Part shown: in pieces, positions 32,408-44,196 of the stretch
How the letters are laid out: each line of letters starts with the position of its first letter
Numbering within the stretch: position 1 is the stretch's first letter
Origin: Pyropia yezoensis
Lineage: Eukaryota; Rhodophyta; Bangiophyceae; Bangiales; Bangiaceae
Assembly (NCBI GenBank): GCA_009829735.1
Contig: CM020619.1
Coordinates: 25,879,554 to 25,943,553 of the forward strand
Length of the DNA: 64,000 nucleotides
Direction: 5' to 3'
Position numbers and translations under genes: made by a program
The notes under the pieces: generated by a model
Database searches by the model: none
What the model was told of the DNA's origin: nothing
Seen by the model: only the letters and a program-made list of their open reading frames with translations

Positions 32408-35400
32408 ATGCGCACCACCCGTCGAGCCGCCCGCCTCGCTGCGGGCCATGCCGACGGCGGCGGCAGCGCCGACGGCGCCCCCGCCGCCGCTGCCGCTGTG
32501 GCACACCGCCGCGCTTGCGGGGCGGCCACGGCGGCGGCGGCGGCCCGCTCGGCGGGCGCCACGACGGCAACGACGAGCACCGCCGCCCGGCGTCGCCGCG
32601 CCGTCGGGGCCGTGCCACCCGCCGCGGCGGCGGCCGGCGCTGCTGCTGCCGCTGCCGCCGCTGCCGCCGCTGCCGCCGCTGCCGCCGCTGCTGCCGCCGC
32701 CACTGCTGGCGGCGACACGCCGCCGCCGCCTCTGCGGGTGGCCACCGCCGCCGCTGCCGCGGCCGCCGCCGGGTCCCGCGCGGCGACCGCCGCGGACCTC
32801 CCCCGCCACCTGTGGGCGGCGATTGCCCGGTGGCTACCGGCGTCGGACCTTGCCGCCACCGCCCGCGCCTGCCGCTTCCTCGCCGCCATTGCGCGCGACG
32901 GCCTGGGCGTGCGCGTGTTTGAGGCCGCCTGCGGGGGGGTGCCGGTGCTGCCACCGCCGGCGCGACGGCGTGCGGCCGCGGCCGCCGCTGCCGCCGGCGG
33001 GGCGGTGGCGCCCCTGCCCCCGTTGGTGCCCCCCCCCCCCATCTACCTTGCTGCGGGGCGCTCCTACCCGCGCGCCGCGGCGGTTGCCGAAGGCCTGGCC
33101 GCCGTCGCGTTGTGTCGCGCCGCCGCCGCCGGCGACTGGCCCATCCCTGTGGAGCTGCTGCGGGAGCTGGGCGCCGCCGTCGCTGCCGCCGCCGGCGGGG
33201 CGCCCGCGGCGGTGCCCCTGGACCACACCCTCTCGCGGCTCGACGTGTGCCGCGCCTTTCACTTCTGCTGGGCAGACGTGCCGTGGGCGACCGCCCTCGT
33301 CGCGGCGGCCACCACCAGCGCGTGGGGGGTGGTGCTGCCGCGCTACTCGGTCTGCACCGCCCTCCGCCTGGCGCTGGGCGTACACGGCTCGCTGGTCGGC
33401 GTCGCCGCCGCCGCCACCGCAGCTGCGGGGACGTCCCCCGTGTCGGCTGCCGCCCGCAAGGCCGCCCGGGCGGCGGCGGCGGCCGCCGAGGTCGCCGCCA
33501 CCCTCCACGAGCGCGGCCTGGATGGGCCCCCCTACGGGCACCTGGTGCAGGTGGAGGCGCTGGAGCCGGTCCTCTGCTGGCTCGACGGCCGCGCCGCGGC
33601 CACCGCCCGGTCCGACGGCCTCGCCTGCCTGCGCCGCGTCCACGCCGCACTGGACGGCCTCGGCCCCGTTGCTGCCCGCCGGGTGGCCGTGCCCGGCAGC
33701 GACGCGGCGGTGGCGGCAGCGGCGGACTTTGCCACCCGCCTCGGCGACGTGGACGCCACCGACGAGGACGCGGCGCGGGTGGGGGCGGCGGTGGACGCGC
33801 GGGAGCGGGCGGCGGCGGCCGCCGAGGGCGCCGCCGCGGGGGAGACCGCCGCGGCGGCAGCGGCGGCGGCGGCGGTCGATGAGGCGGTAGCGTCACTGGC
33901 GACGCAAGGGAGAGCAGGGACAAGGGCGGCGGGGCCCTCTCCGTGGGCGCCACCCGGCACCCAGAAGAAGGTCCGCGCGCTGCTCAGCGGCTTGTCGGCC
34001 GTACGGGACGTGGGCGTCAGGGCCGGCGGCGCCGGTGGCACCCCCGGCCGGCGTGGCTGCCCGACCACCCCCGCCCAGGCGGCGACGGCCGTGGCGGTTG
34101 CGACCGGCGCCCTGCGCCAGCTGCCGCCCGCCGCCCGCCAGGCGGTGCTGACGACCAAGGCCATCACGTCGTGGGCGGCGGCGGCCATGGATGGTGCCGC
34201 GTGCCGCGCCGCTGGCTGTGACCGCACCGCCGCTGCGGTGGTCGCCGGCGTGGTGGTCATTGTGGACGTCCCGCGGCGGCTGCAGCGGGACGTGGACGGC
34301 TGGGCGGCGTGGGCGGCGGAAGCGGTGGGGGAGCACGTTGCGGACGTCACGGCCCGCGCCAACCGGCGGGCCGAGGCGCCGGCGGTGATGGAAGCGGCGT
34401 TGGCCGCGGGGGGGGTGACCGACGGATGGTTGACGGCGGAGCTGCCGGCCCGCCTGCCCGTGCTCAGGGACATCCTGGCGAGCAAGGTGCTGCCGGCCGG
34501 GGCCGCTGTACATGCCGTGACAGCGGCGGTGGCCACCCTAACTGCCCTCCGCGCCCGCTGTCCGGCGCTGGTCACCGTCCTCGACCGGGACGCCCGGGTG
34601 GCGTCGATAGTATGGGCGGCCGTTCGGGCGGTGGAGGGCGTGGCGCGCCCCATCGCTGGGTCTGCCGGTGGCCGCGGGGGAGCTGACGGAGACGGCGACG
34701 ACGGCAGCGGCAGCGGCAGCGGCAGCGATGGTCGCGGTGGGGGCGACGACGATGACAGTCCCCTCTCTGTGTCGGACGCGGTGGCCCGCGTCGCCACCGC
34801 CCTGCCCGCCGTCTTTGGCTGGCCCTGCCCCTATTGCCCCGACGCGTTTCTCGCGGCCGCGGACCTGAGCGCGCACCACGCCGCCACACACCTCGCGCCC
34901 GACCTGGTCGCGGCAGCCACGGCCGCGACGGCAGCGGCGGTGGTCCGCGGGGACCTCACCGCCGACCAGGCGTCGGCGGTGGCGCCGCTGCTGCCGCTCG
35001 TGGCGTGGCGGCACCCCGGCGCGCTCGCAACCCCCGCCGCGGCGGCCGCCCTCCTCGCGGCCACCGGGCGGGTGCTGCGGGCGGTGCCCGCCGGGACGGC
35101 GGCGCTGCTCGCGACGCCTGCCCTCACCCCCTGGGCGGTGGCCGACGTGCTGGGCCGGCTCGCCACCGATGCGCCGCCGCCGCCGGGGGTCCCCCCGACA
35201 GAGCGGCGGGCCGAACGGGAGACGGCCGTTGCGGCGGTGGTGGCCGCCCGCCGGCGGGTGACGCCCGCCGAGGCGTGCCCCGTGGCGGGCTGCACGTCGT
35301 GGGCGGCGCCCGTGGGGGGCTCCGGCACGTCCGCGACGACGGCGGTGGCGCTCGTCGCCCACCTGGGGGCGGTCCACCCCGAGGTGGCTGTGCCGCCGGC

Positions 35401-36503
35401 CGCCGCCACGAGCGCGTCGACGCCCGCCGACGGTGCCGGCACGGTCATTGACGTTGACGCGCTGCCAGACGGGGAGGACCCGACGGTGGGGGCCGACGAG
35501 CGGGTGGCCGCCTACCCCGCCTGCCGCCGCCGCGTCGCGTGCGCGCTGTGCTGGCGGCCGGCGCACCAGGCGGTGACGCCCGCAGCCGCCGCCGCGGGCG
35601 TTGCCGCCTGGGTGTGTGCCCACCCGGGCGTGCCGCGGCGGGTGTTTGTGCTGGTCGTTGCCGCGTCGGCGGACCGGTTTGCCGCGTGCGTGCGGCCGGC
35701 CGCGGCGGCACGCGCTGCCGCGGCCGCCGGCCGCGGCGGCTGCCGCGCGGGTGGCGGCGGCACGTGGCGGCGGCGGCGGCGTGGGCGCCGCCTCCCGGTG
35801 GGCCGTCTTTGATGACGGGGGCGTCGGCGGCGGCGGCGGCGGCAAGGGCGGTGGCGGCGGCAAGGGCAAGAGCGGCGGCGCTGGCGGGGGGGGGCGCGCC
35901 GGCAAACGCGCCGCGGCGGGTGAGAGCGACGGCGGCGGCGGCGGCAAGCGGGCGGCCAAGCGCTCCCGCTGTGGCACGTGCGGCGCCGCGTCACGGGTGT
36001 TTAAGAGCGCCGCGGCCGTCTGGGACCACCACTTCGCAAAGCACAAGCGGGAAGAGCTGTCGGTGGTCCCCGTCGGCGTCGGGGAGGCGCCCCCGGGGGG
36101 GTGGCCGCGACTGACGCTTGGGGGCTGGCGCGCGCCTGGGCAGCGGCGCGGCGCCCCCGCGGCGGCTGCCGCGACCGCAGGGGGCGGCGAAGCGGCGCCG
36201 GGGGTGGGGGAGGACCCCGCGGCGGGCCAGCCTGGGCCGGCACGGGCTGCCGCCACGCCCGCGGCAGCGGCCGCCCCCTCCCGGGGGGAGAGCAGAAGCG
36301 CGCCCGCCGCCGGCGCGGCGGCGGCCCCGCTGCCTGTACCCCCGCCCCGCCTCGCCGCGACGGCGGCCTCTGCCGACGCGGGAGGCGACAACGGCGGCGA
36401 CGGCGGCGGCAGCGACGCCGCCACCATTGCGGGTCAGGCTGCTGGGGCAGACGATGGGACGGCCGACGCGGTCCAGGCGGCCGGCCCAGACGACATGGCG
36501 TGA
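32408..36503 (+). CDS. large F-box protein with C2H2 zinc fingers, one late frameshift
   Basis: From ATG 32408, preceded by a pyrimidine-rich tract ending CCCCACAG that could be a 3' splice site, the frame runs to 35812. It then resumes in the next frame to TGA at 36501-36503; the switch falls in a GCGGC-rich stretch near 35700-35760. An F-box-like segment (DLPRHLWAAIARWL ... ACRFLAAI) lies at about residues 130-175 after long Ala runs. A long Ala-rich helical region follows. C2H2-like fingers lie near residue 807 (CPYC...HHAATH), near 956 (CPVAGC...HLGAVH) and after the frame switch (CGTC...HHFAKH). F-box proteins recruit targets to SCF ubiquitin ligases; the fingers may bind nucleic acid or substrate. 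I know no named family with this combination, and the function is inferred only from domains. Confidence 0.6.
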
Positions 36504-37086
36504 CGTGCGCGCGGGGCCGTTGCAGTGTGTGCCACAGGCCCGTGGCCGTTTTCGTTTTTTTTTTTTTCACTCCTGCTGTTGGGTGCGGTGCCGCCAACGT
36601 GGCCGCGGGGGGAGCCGCTGCCCCGCTCCCCCTCCTCCCAGCCCCTGCTCCACGGCCACGTCGCCCCTCTCGACCCCGCTGCCCGGCCGCCCGGCTGCCT
36701 CGCCGCCGCCCATACCCGCACGCGCCCCCCCGGCACTGCCGCGGCGTGTCGCGCGCGGCGGGGGAGGGGGACACCCCCCGCCCCCCCCCTCCCCCCCACC
36801 CTCTCCAAGGTGGTCTGCCCAAGCAGTAGGCCGCCACCGCCCCACGTGCCGCCGCGGTGCGCGTCGGCAGCAGCGGGTGGATGGCGGGGCCCCGGCAGCG
36901 GCCCCTCCCCCCTTGTGGGTGTCACGTCCGGCGTCTGGCGCTCCAGGCGGGGTGGGGAGGGGTTGGGGGTGGGGGGGTATGTTTTTTTACCGTTGCCTCC
37001 GCCCCCTCCCCTCCTTTCGCCCCATGACGTCCCCCCCCCGCCTGTTTCTTTTTCTCCGCATCTTGGGCGCGCCGCGGATACGGTGC
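36504..37086. other. convergent intergenic region
   Basis: The 583 bp between the F-box gene and the POT1-like gene contain a T run at 36554-36567 and several poly-C and poly-G tracts. No gene is seen. Confidence 0.5.
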
Positions 37087-39346
37087 TCACGCCCGCCCTC
37101 CCCCGCGGGCACCCGCCCCCCCCCCCCCCTCGTGCGCCCCCCCCGCCAGCGGCGGCGGCGGCGGCGACGACGGCGGCAGCGGCGGCAGCAGGTCCCCCCG
37201 CAGCGTCGCCCCGTACGCCTGCCAATTCCACGCAGCGGTCGTGGTGACGCGGTACGGCCGGAGGCAGAGGCTCACGGCCGACGCGGGCGCCAGCAGCAGC
37301 GACAGCGCCGCGGACAGCCGCGTCACCGCTGCGGGGGACGCCCGCAGGTTGCACGGCGGGGAGGCGGGGGCGAAAAAGTCCGCCGCGTCCTCGCCGACAA
37401 GGTGCACGTGGAGGGCGGCGGCGGTAGGGTCGGCGCCGCCGTTGGCGGCCGCGGCGGGTGCGCCGACCCCAGCCACAGTGGCGGGCGCGGCGGTGCCGCC
37501 GTCGACAGGGGCAACGCCGGCGGCGGCAGGGGCGGCGGCGGCGGCGGGGGCGGCGGCGGTTGCAGCGGCGGCGGCGGCCTCCCCCCCTGCCCCCCCGCTC
37601 AGGGGCATTAGCGCCAGCACCAGCGCGTACCCCCACCGGACCGCGGCCGGGCCGCCCAGCGGGCGCCCGCACCCCACACACGCCGTGTCGCCGTCGAGGG
37701 CGTACACGTCACACGCGGCGCACTGCCGCCGCGCCAGCCGCCGGACGGTGGAGGGAAAGACCAGCTCCGTCACGCGGCCAACCACCCACAGCGGGATGGT
37801 CGGGGGGGGGGCGCCACCGCCGCCGCCGCCGCTGTTGGGGGGCCACAGCCTCATCAGGGTGGCCAGCTCCATCGTCGGGCCCGCCACGTGGGGCACCTTG
37901 GCCGTCACCACCCGCCACTCGGGGCGGGGCGGGGGGGGGGGGGGGGGGTTGCCGGCTGCTGCCGCCGCTGCCAACCGCCGCGCCGACCGGGGGGGGGGCC
38001 AACCGGGCCGCCACGCCACGCCGCCGCCGCATGCGACGGTGGCTGCACCGGCGGTGGTGGCGGCGGCGGGGCCGACGAGGGCAATGCCCCCCCCCCCCAC
38101 AACACGTCCGCGGCCTGCCGCAGCTCCGCCGCGTGGTCGGGCAGCCACACCAGCGTTGGGGTGCGGCGACACACGTCCAGCCGCATGTGCACCTCGGGCG
38201 CGCCGTCGGGCCCGGGGACGGCCGTCCCCGCCATCGCGGCGCGGAGGGCAAACCACCATGGCCGCCCGCCGGCAGACGCCCACACCCGGTCCCTCAGTGC
38301 CCAGGCGGTGGTGCCAAACGCCGCCCAGGCGGCCGACGCCACCAGCACGATCCGCGGGCGGGGGGGGGGGGGGCGCCGACGGCTGGGGGTGCGTGCGGCG
38401 GTGGCGGGGGCGCCCCCCACCCCGCCCACACCTCCACAACCAGCGGCTCTGTGGACCGCACGCGGAGGACGCGGCCGACCGAGACGGCGGCCTGGCCCAC
38501 CCCCCGCCAGCCCCCTCCAGCGCCGAGGGGCACCACCGACGACGCGTCGGGGAAGGCGTGGCGCCCCACAAACGCGGCCGACCACACGCGGAGGCGGCGG
38601 ACGGCCGCCTCATCGGCGGCGCCCAGCCGCGGCGACCGCCGGCCAAACACCTCAGCCGGCGGCAGCGGGCCGCCGCCGCCGTCGCTGGCATTGCCGCCTG
38701 GACCGCCGGCGGGCGCCCCCCCCGGCCAGTGCACAAAGGACGTGGACGCCACGTGCGCCGACGCGGCGAGCACCCGCCGCCCCCTCGACAGGCGCCAGCC
38801 CTCCACCACCGCGTTGACGACGAGGAGCACGTCCCCAACCGCCACCGCCGGCAGCGGCACCGACTGGTGGCGGAGGAACCGGTGGAGCAGCATGGGCCGC
38901 TCCCCCGCCGACGGGTGGACGAGGACGAGGGCGGAGCGGAGGTCGTCGCCCGCCGTCGATGAGGGCGCGTGGGCGGCCCAGAGGACGGCGTAAAAGGTGG
39001 CGCCGCGGTGCAGCGGCCGGGCGCCACGCGCGGCGGCCGTCGGGCGCGTGTCGGCAGCCGCCCACAGGCCGCCGAGCGTCGTCGTCGCCACGCCGGGGGG
39101 GGCCTCGGCGGCCGCCGCCACCGCCGCGGCGCCGCAGCACGCAGTGCAGTCGGGGGCGGGGGCCACCGCCGCCGCGCACGCGGCGAGTGACGCGGCCGCG
39201 GCGGTGGCCTCGGCGGCGCCCTCGGGGTCCGCGACGGGAGCGGGGGAAGGGGCGCCGCCGCCGTCGACAACGCCAACGCCCGTGGTGGCGGCCGCGCCCG
39301 CCACAGGGACGCCTACCGGCTGCACCGCCGGCGCCACAACACCCGC

Positions 39347-39378
<32 letters not shown>

Positions 39379-39400
39379 TGGCCGTCGTCGCTGCCGGCAT
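37087..39400 (-). CDS. POT1: POT1-like telomere single-strand DNA-binding protein, split over three frames
   Basis: Three minus-strand segments in successive frames line up with POT1. Segment one (39400 to about 38370) has the first OB fold (TTLGGLW ... VGDVLLVVNAVV ... STSFVHWPG) and the RRLRVW linker, up to VVEVWAG. Segment two (about 38370-37950) continues the second OB fold (IVLVASAAW ... EVHMRLDVCRR ... LVWLPDHAAELRQ). Segment three (about 37945-37087) has the C-terminal OB fold with a four-Cys zinc ribbon (CAAC ... CVGC) and HVHLVGEDAADFF. Both switches are at G/C homopolymers (38356-38372, 37926-37948), each needing one extra base. POT1 caps chromosome ends with TPP1. The start is uncertain: the first frame is open to 39937, and 39400 is the last Met before a low-complexity lead-in to OB1. 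CTC1/Cdc13-like or other OB proteins are alternatives. Confidence 0.7.
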
Positions 39401-40582
39401 GGCCACCACCGCAGCTGCGGGCACGGCCACCGCCGGTGCACCAGTCGGCACGGCCGCCGCGGGCGGCGCCACAGGGCCGGCCGGGGCTGCCGGCGGCCAC
39501 GGCGGGGCGTTATCGGCGCCCCACCCGCCGCTGCCGCCACCGCGGTCACCGCCGCCGCCGCGGCCGCCGCCCGTGGCGGCGGTGGCCGCCCCCCTGCCGC
39601 CCCACGCAATCCCGCCGCCCGGCGTGCCGCCGACCGAGCGGGAGCTGGCGGCGCCGTCGGCGGGCGCCGCCCCGCCTCCCCCCAAGCGGTCCACGCTGTC
39701 TGTCCGCCCCCCACCTTCCCCCCCCGCCCCCCCTACACTAAACGTGCAAATGACATCCGCCGAGTCCCCGCCTGGCCTCGCCGGCGGCATGCGCCACCCG
39801 GCGTACGTGGCGGCGGTGGCGGCGGTCGCAGCGGTGGCGGCGGTGGCGGCAGCTCCCCCCCCTCCACCGCGGCGGGCATCCCCCCCCCCCCCCATGGCTC
39901 CCCGCGGGCACCTCCGCCCCCCCCCCCGCTGGCGCAATCGCCGCCATCCCTGCGGCCGTCACCGCCAGCGCCACTGCTGGCGGCCGCGCCACCCCCACGG
40001 CTGGCATTGGGTGGCGGCTGTCGTACGCCGGCCACCCGGGGTACCTTGGCGGGCCGCCCCCCCTCTGGCGGCGGCGGCGGCGGCGGCGAGCCGCCGCGGT
40101 CGGTGGGGGCCACCGCCAGGCGGCCACCGCGCCAGCCACGCATCCCAGACTCACGGGGTGGAAGGAGGGGGGGGGGGGGTTGTCGGCCGGGGGATCGCAC
40201 AGCGCCAGACACATCGTCGCGGCGGGGTGGCGAGGCGGTCGCCGCGACGGAGGGGTTGGGCACCCCGCCACCGCGCGTGACGCGACGGCGGGGGAGACGC
40301 GCACAACTGCCGTGGGGGCGCCTCTCCGCCGCGGTGCGGCAACGAGCCGCGGCGCGGGGGGTGGGGTGCACGCCCGTTTGGGCGCGGCGAGGGACCCCGC
40401 CCGTCTCTCTCGCGCGGCGGATGGGTGGCAGCCGCATTGCGATCCGTCTGGACGCCGAGGAGGGGGGCGGCCAGACCATCCGGCGGCGGGATTGACGGAT
40501 CACGCTTGTCCACATGATCTGCGTGGCCGGATCGATCGTATGTCAGCGGCGCGTCGTCTTGGGGCAATCATTTCCACGTACA
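39401..40582. other. upstream of POT1-like gene, low complexity
   Basis: The interval is Ala/Gly/Pro-coding low complexity on both strands, with (GGCGGT)n and poly-C runs at 39889-39900 and 39923-39930. It may include the true N-terminus of the POT1-like protein (frame open to 39937). Confidence 0.4.
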
Positions 40583-40705
40583 TATTGTGCATCCCGTAAA
40601 AAGTGGACGTGCACGGGTCGTGCAGTGTGGGTTTGATTGGTCCAGTGGCCGATATTCGACATGATCACGACACGAGCACGTCCACTTTTTAGGGGACGCA
40701 CAATA
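40583..40705 (+). mobile_element. MITE, 123-bp family, copy 2
   Basis: TA-flanked, with inverted ends TTGTGCATCCCG and its complement TTGTGCGTCCCC, continuing AAAAAGTGGACGTGC. Same length as copies 1 and 3, and it differs from copy 3 at only about six positions. Confidence 0.9.
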
Positions 40706-41763
40706 CTGTACTGTACCCCTCCCCTTGCCCTCGCTCGCCTCCATCGCGGAGCTCCTCGCCGCGGCCGTCTGCCACCCTCACCGCCACTGGCGGTAGTGGT
40801 TTTCTTTCTCCCTGGAACCCTCGCTACGCAGCGGCGCGCGCCTCTTGGCTCCGCCTGGCAGCAGCCGCCGCCTGCCGTCGCTGCCGGCAGCGCAGCAGCA
40901 GGCACCCCTCGTGTGCGGGCAGTGGCGGCGGCGGCGGCGGTGGCGGTGGCGTTGGTGGCGGCGGTGGTGGCGGCGGTGGCGCTCCTGTCAGCCTCCCCAG
41001 GGAGGCGCGGCCTGGCAGGGGGCGTCGCAACGCCCCCACGGGCAGCGGTTTCGGCGGCGGCGGCGGCACGCCGGCCGGCCGAGGACTGTCGGGCTGCGTC
41101 GCGGGGGGAGGAAGCCCCTCGCCCCCCCCGCCCGCCCTTGCGCGGGGTGGATTAGCGGCGGCCAGCGGGGCGGCGCGCTGACGCAAGGCAGGGGGGTGGG
41201 AGCGCGTGGCGCGCCCGCGCGGTCGCTGCCTGTCGCCGGTGCGGTCCGCGTGGGCGCGTGGGCGCTGCCAGCGACTGGTGGTGGCGTTGCGGGCTGCGGT
41301 GCTGTGGCTGCGGCGGCCCCCCGTTGGCCGGAGCTACGTCACGATCATCCCCGAGGGGCCTCCGGGTGGGCCTTTCCGTGCGACGGATGGAGTCCCCAGC
41401 GGGATTCGGCGGCGGTGGCGGGCGGCGGCGGGCCTCGGACGCAACCGCCCGCCGAGCCACCCTGCGCACTCTCGGCGCGGTGGTGGTACCGGCGTATCGC
41501 CACCGCTGACGGGCTTTCCGCGGTTTGGGGCTTGTCGTCGCCGCCGCCCGCGTGACGCACCCGAATCATGCGGCGCACCCCCTCTTCCCAAGTGGCCACC
41601 CCCCCACCCGCAACGGACGCGTCCCGACCGCAGCGTCCCAGCCGAGATTGCCGCGCGTATGCGGCGTCCTCTCTGAGATCCTCTGCGGCACTGCCTGTGC
41701 TGCCTTCCTACCCACGTCCCCACTTGCAGCCCCTCTCCGTTTTTCCGCTTGGACGTTGACCTC
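40706..41763. other. no supported gene; upstream of Hint gene 1
   Basis: GC-rich sequence with GGCGGT-type repeats (40920-40990). Frames on both strands lack domains. The last ~100 bp is pyrimidine-rich and may be promoter or 5' UTR of the following gene. Confidence 0.45.
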
Positions 41764-43707
41764 ATGCCAGCCATGATGCGGCGGCGGCGGCAGCGCTCGT
41801 CAGCGGTGGTGGCGGTGACGTCCGTGGTGGTGGCTGCGGCGGGCACTAGCGCCGCCCTATCCGGGCTGTCTGTGTCGTGCGCGCAAGGGGTGGCGCTGCC
41901 AGTGTTGGGGCGTGACGGCGGTGGGGGGCTTGATGCGGGCGTCGTACACGTTGGCAGTGGCGATGGCGGTGGCGGAGGCGGCGTCAGCGGCGGGGTCGGC
42001 GGCGCAGAACAATGGTCCATTCCGCCGCCTGTGTCGCTAGTGGCGGCGTTGTGGGCTAACCCGGTGTCGGTGAGGCGATCCACGGCGGCGGTGCCGCAGC
42101 CGCGCCTCGCCCTGGTAACGGTGGGGCGGGCCGCGGGTGGCCCCTCGGATGGTCTTCTGTCCCACTCGTCGCGGGCGCTCCGCAATTGGGCGCTTGCCGG
42201 TACCTACCGGTACACTGGAATGGACCGGTATACGGCTTCGGGGGCCTACCAAGTGTGCCCCGCGACGCTCACCGTCCGCGCCTATGACCCCGAGTCGCTG
42301 CCGCGCGACGAACATGGTAGCCTGTGGCTGCCCCCGTCGACAGTCGTGTGGAATGGCACCGACGCATGCGTTGATGGTGGGGCGGCAGCGGCGGCGGCGA
42401 CGGCGAAGGCGGGGGGGGGGGATGTCCCAGCCGGCCGGTCGGTGGTGGCTAGCCTTGCTCCCACGTCGGGTGGTGTCCTAGTCATCCGTGCTGGCTTGCT
42501 CTTCTCGGACGCTGGTGCCGCCGCCTACCCCGACGTCCTCACGGTGGTGGGCAGCCGTGACCGGGGTGGCATGGGTAGTTCCCTTCTGGGTGGTGGCCTT
42601 GATTTCAGCGTCCTCGTGTCGCCGGGAGGGCTCCGCTGTGGCGCTGCTGCGGCGCTCCCACCAGGCTCCCTCATGTACGCTCTTCGGGACGAGAAGAATA
42701 GTCTCTTCTTTGGTGGGGTGGCCATCCCGCCTGCTTTCAAGACGCTCTTCATGTTTGTGGCGCCGTCGGCAGGAGTTGCAGGTGGGAATGGGGGGCGTTG
42801 TGCGCTGAGCACTGCCTGGCTCAGCGCCAACGGGGACGTGTTGGCCGAAGGCGCGCCGTCGTCGGCGCCCACAGATACTCCTGCTCCTGGTGCGACGGCG
42901 AGGCCTCCCCCACTTGACAGTGGCGGCGACGGCAGGGTGCCTGGCGAATTGGTGCAGCCAACGACAGCCCCGAGTCCGAGGCCTTCCCTCATTAGCAGTG
43001 ATGGCGACGGTGGCGTGGCGGCCGAGGGAGTGCAGCCAACGGCTGCGCCGAGTCCGTCCAGCTTTGGCGTGGAGGACACTTCTTCGAGTAACTCCTGTTT
43101 CCCAGCCGCCGCGTCGGTGATGCTTGCGTCTGGGCAGGCGGTGCCGATGCGGGCGTTGCGCCTGGGCGATGAGGTGTCCACCGGCGGCGGCCGCGTGTCC
43201 ATGGTGTATGCATTCTCGCACGCGGACGGGCGGGAGGCGGTGCGCCACCCGTTTGTGCGGCTCGCCACCGCGGCAGGGGTGTCCCTGACCGCCTCGCCCG
43301 GTCACTATGTGTACGTCCTCGGCGGGATGGACCGACAGCTGGTCCCCGCCGCGGCGGTGCGGGTGGGAGATGTGTTGCCGTTGGCCACTGGCAATGGCTC
43401 GGCGGTGGTGGAGGTGTCGCGGGTGGCGCTGCCGGGACTGTACAACCCCCATACGCTCGACGGGGACATTGTCGTCGATGGGGTGGTGGTGAGCACGTGG
43501 ACGGTGGCGGTACCGCCGGCGGTGGCGGCGGCGGCGCTGGCGCCCCTGCGGTGGTTGGTGGGGGGTACTGCTGGCGGATGGGCGGTGAGGATGGCGTTGG
43601 GCGTGTCCCGGGCGGTTGGGGGAGGGGTCAGCTCCCCGGCGGCCCGGGCGCTGCTGCAGTGGGCGTGGCGGGTCCGGCCGCTGGGGAAGGTCGGCCTCAG
43701 CGCCTGA
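41764..43707 (+). CDS. secreted Hint (Hog-type) domain protein 1
   Basis: The ATG at 41764 (alternatives at 41773 and 41776) gives 647 residues. A basic start followed by a hydrophobic helix (about residues 12-32) is a signal peptide or anchor. Residues ~80-370 form a conserved extracellular domain with Trp/Tyr-rich and Cys-containing blocks (NWALAGTYRYT, LLFSDAGAAAYP, RCALSTAW), followed by a Pro/Thr-rich linker holding a two-fold VQPTxAPSP repeat. A Hint domain starts at Cys445 (CFPAAASVML), with SPGH and the NPHTLDGDIVVDGVVVSTWT end block. Hint domains self-cleave after an N-S acyl shift, and in hedgehog proteins they release the N-terminal part. Similar Hint proteins are known from algae and other protists. 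Tandem paralog at 46821. Confidence 0.85.
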   Translation: MPAMMRRRRQRSSAVVAVTSVVVAAAGTSAALSGLSVSCAQGVALPVLGRDGGGGLDAGVVHVGSGDGGGGGGVSGGVGGAEQWSIPPPVSLVAALWANPVSVRRSTAAVPQPRLALVTVGRAAGGPSDGLLSHSSRALRNWALAGTYRYTGMDRYTASGAYQVCPATLTVRAYDPESLPRDEHGSLWLPPSTVVWNGTDACVDGGAAAAAATAKAGGGDVPAGRSVVASLAPTSGGVLVIRAGLLFSDAGAAAYPDVLTVVGSRDRGGMGSSLLGGGLDFSVLVSPGGLRCGAAAALPPGSLMYALRDEKNSLFFGGVAIPPAFKTLFMFVAPSAGVAGGNGGRCALSTAWLSANGDVLAEGAPSSAPTDTPAPGATARPPPLDSGGDGRVPGELVQPTTAPSPRPSLISSDGDGGVAAEGVQPTAAPSPSSFGVEDTSSSNSCFPAAASVMLASGQAVPMRALRLGDEVSTGGGRVSMVYAFSHADGREAVRHPFVRLATAAGVSLTASPGHYVYVLGGMDRQLVPAAAVRVGDVLPLATGNGSAVVEVSRVALPGLYNPHTLDGDIVVDGVVVSTWTVAVPPAVAAAALAPLRWLVGGTAGGWAVRMALGVSRAVGGGVSSPAARALLQWAWRVRPLGKVGLSA

Positions 43708-43867
43708 CCCACGACGAGTAATGGCGGGCAGGCGGGGAGCCTGGGTGGGCAAGTCCCAGCAACTTTGGCCTCGTACAAGGGTCAGGCTGGCATTGCGTGG
43801 AGGGCGGGACGGCGAGATTGCGGCAGCGGCTTTAGCAAAGACGTGCAGGTCTTGGTATCAAACGTGG

Positions 43868-43955
43868 GCTGGCTTGCCATGCGAAGCCTTATTCTCTGAA
43901 GCACAAAGTGTGTGCTCCTGCCCTGCTCGGTCATCCTGCGTCGCCATAATCAAAA
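43868..43955 (+). repeat. dispersed repeat, copy A
   Basis: A block with TATTCTCTGAAGCAC and CCCTGCTCGGTCATCC matches 51262-51345 in the same orientation at about 80 percent. Similarity picks up again at AGACGGAGGCG about 50 bp further on. Confidence 0.7.
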
Positions 43956-44196
43956 CAAAATACTCGTGTGTGCATGGTACCCGAGCCGCGAGAGACGGAG
44001 GCGCGAAAGGGGAGGAGCGGAAAGCTCGTTGACATGGATAAGAGCCCAAATCAGCTCGTCATTCAGGCAGTGGCGCCACGTTTCGTCTTCGTGGCAACAT
44101 TGAACTGAAACATAAAGTTAAACACAATATATATAAGTACATTACAGTAGTTGCGGGCTCAGGCTCCATGCACACACGAGTTTTTTGTTTTGATTA
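43947..44196. mobile_element. 250-bp MITE-like element with 31-bp inverted ends
   Basis: The left end TAATCAAAACAAAA...CTCGTGTGTGCATGG (43947-43977) is repeated inverted at 44166-44196 with essentially one mismatch. TA at both tips fits a TA target. The interior is AT-rich and non-coding. A lone CTCGTGTGTGCATGGTA recurs near 45607. Confidence 0.7.
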
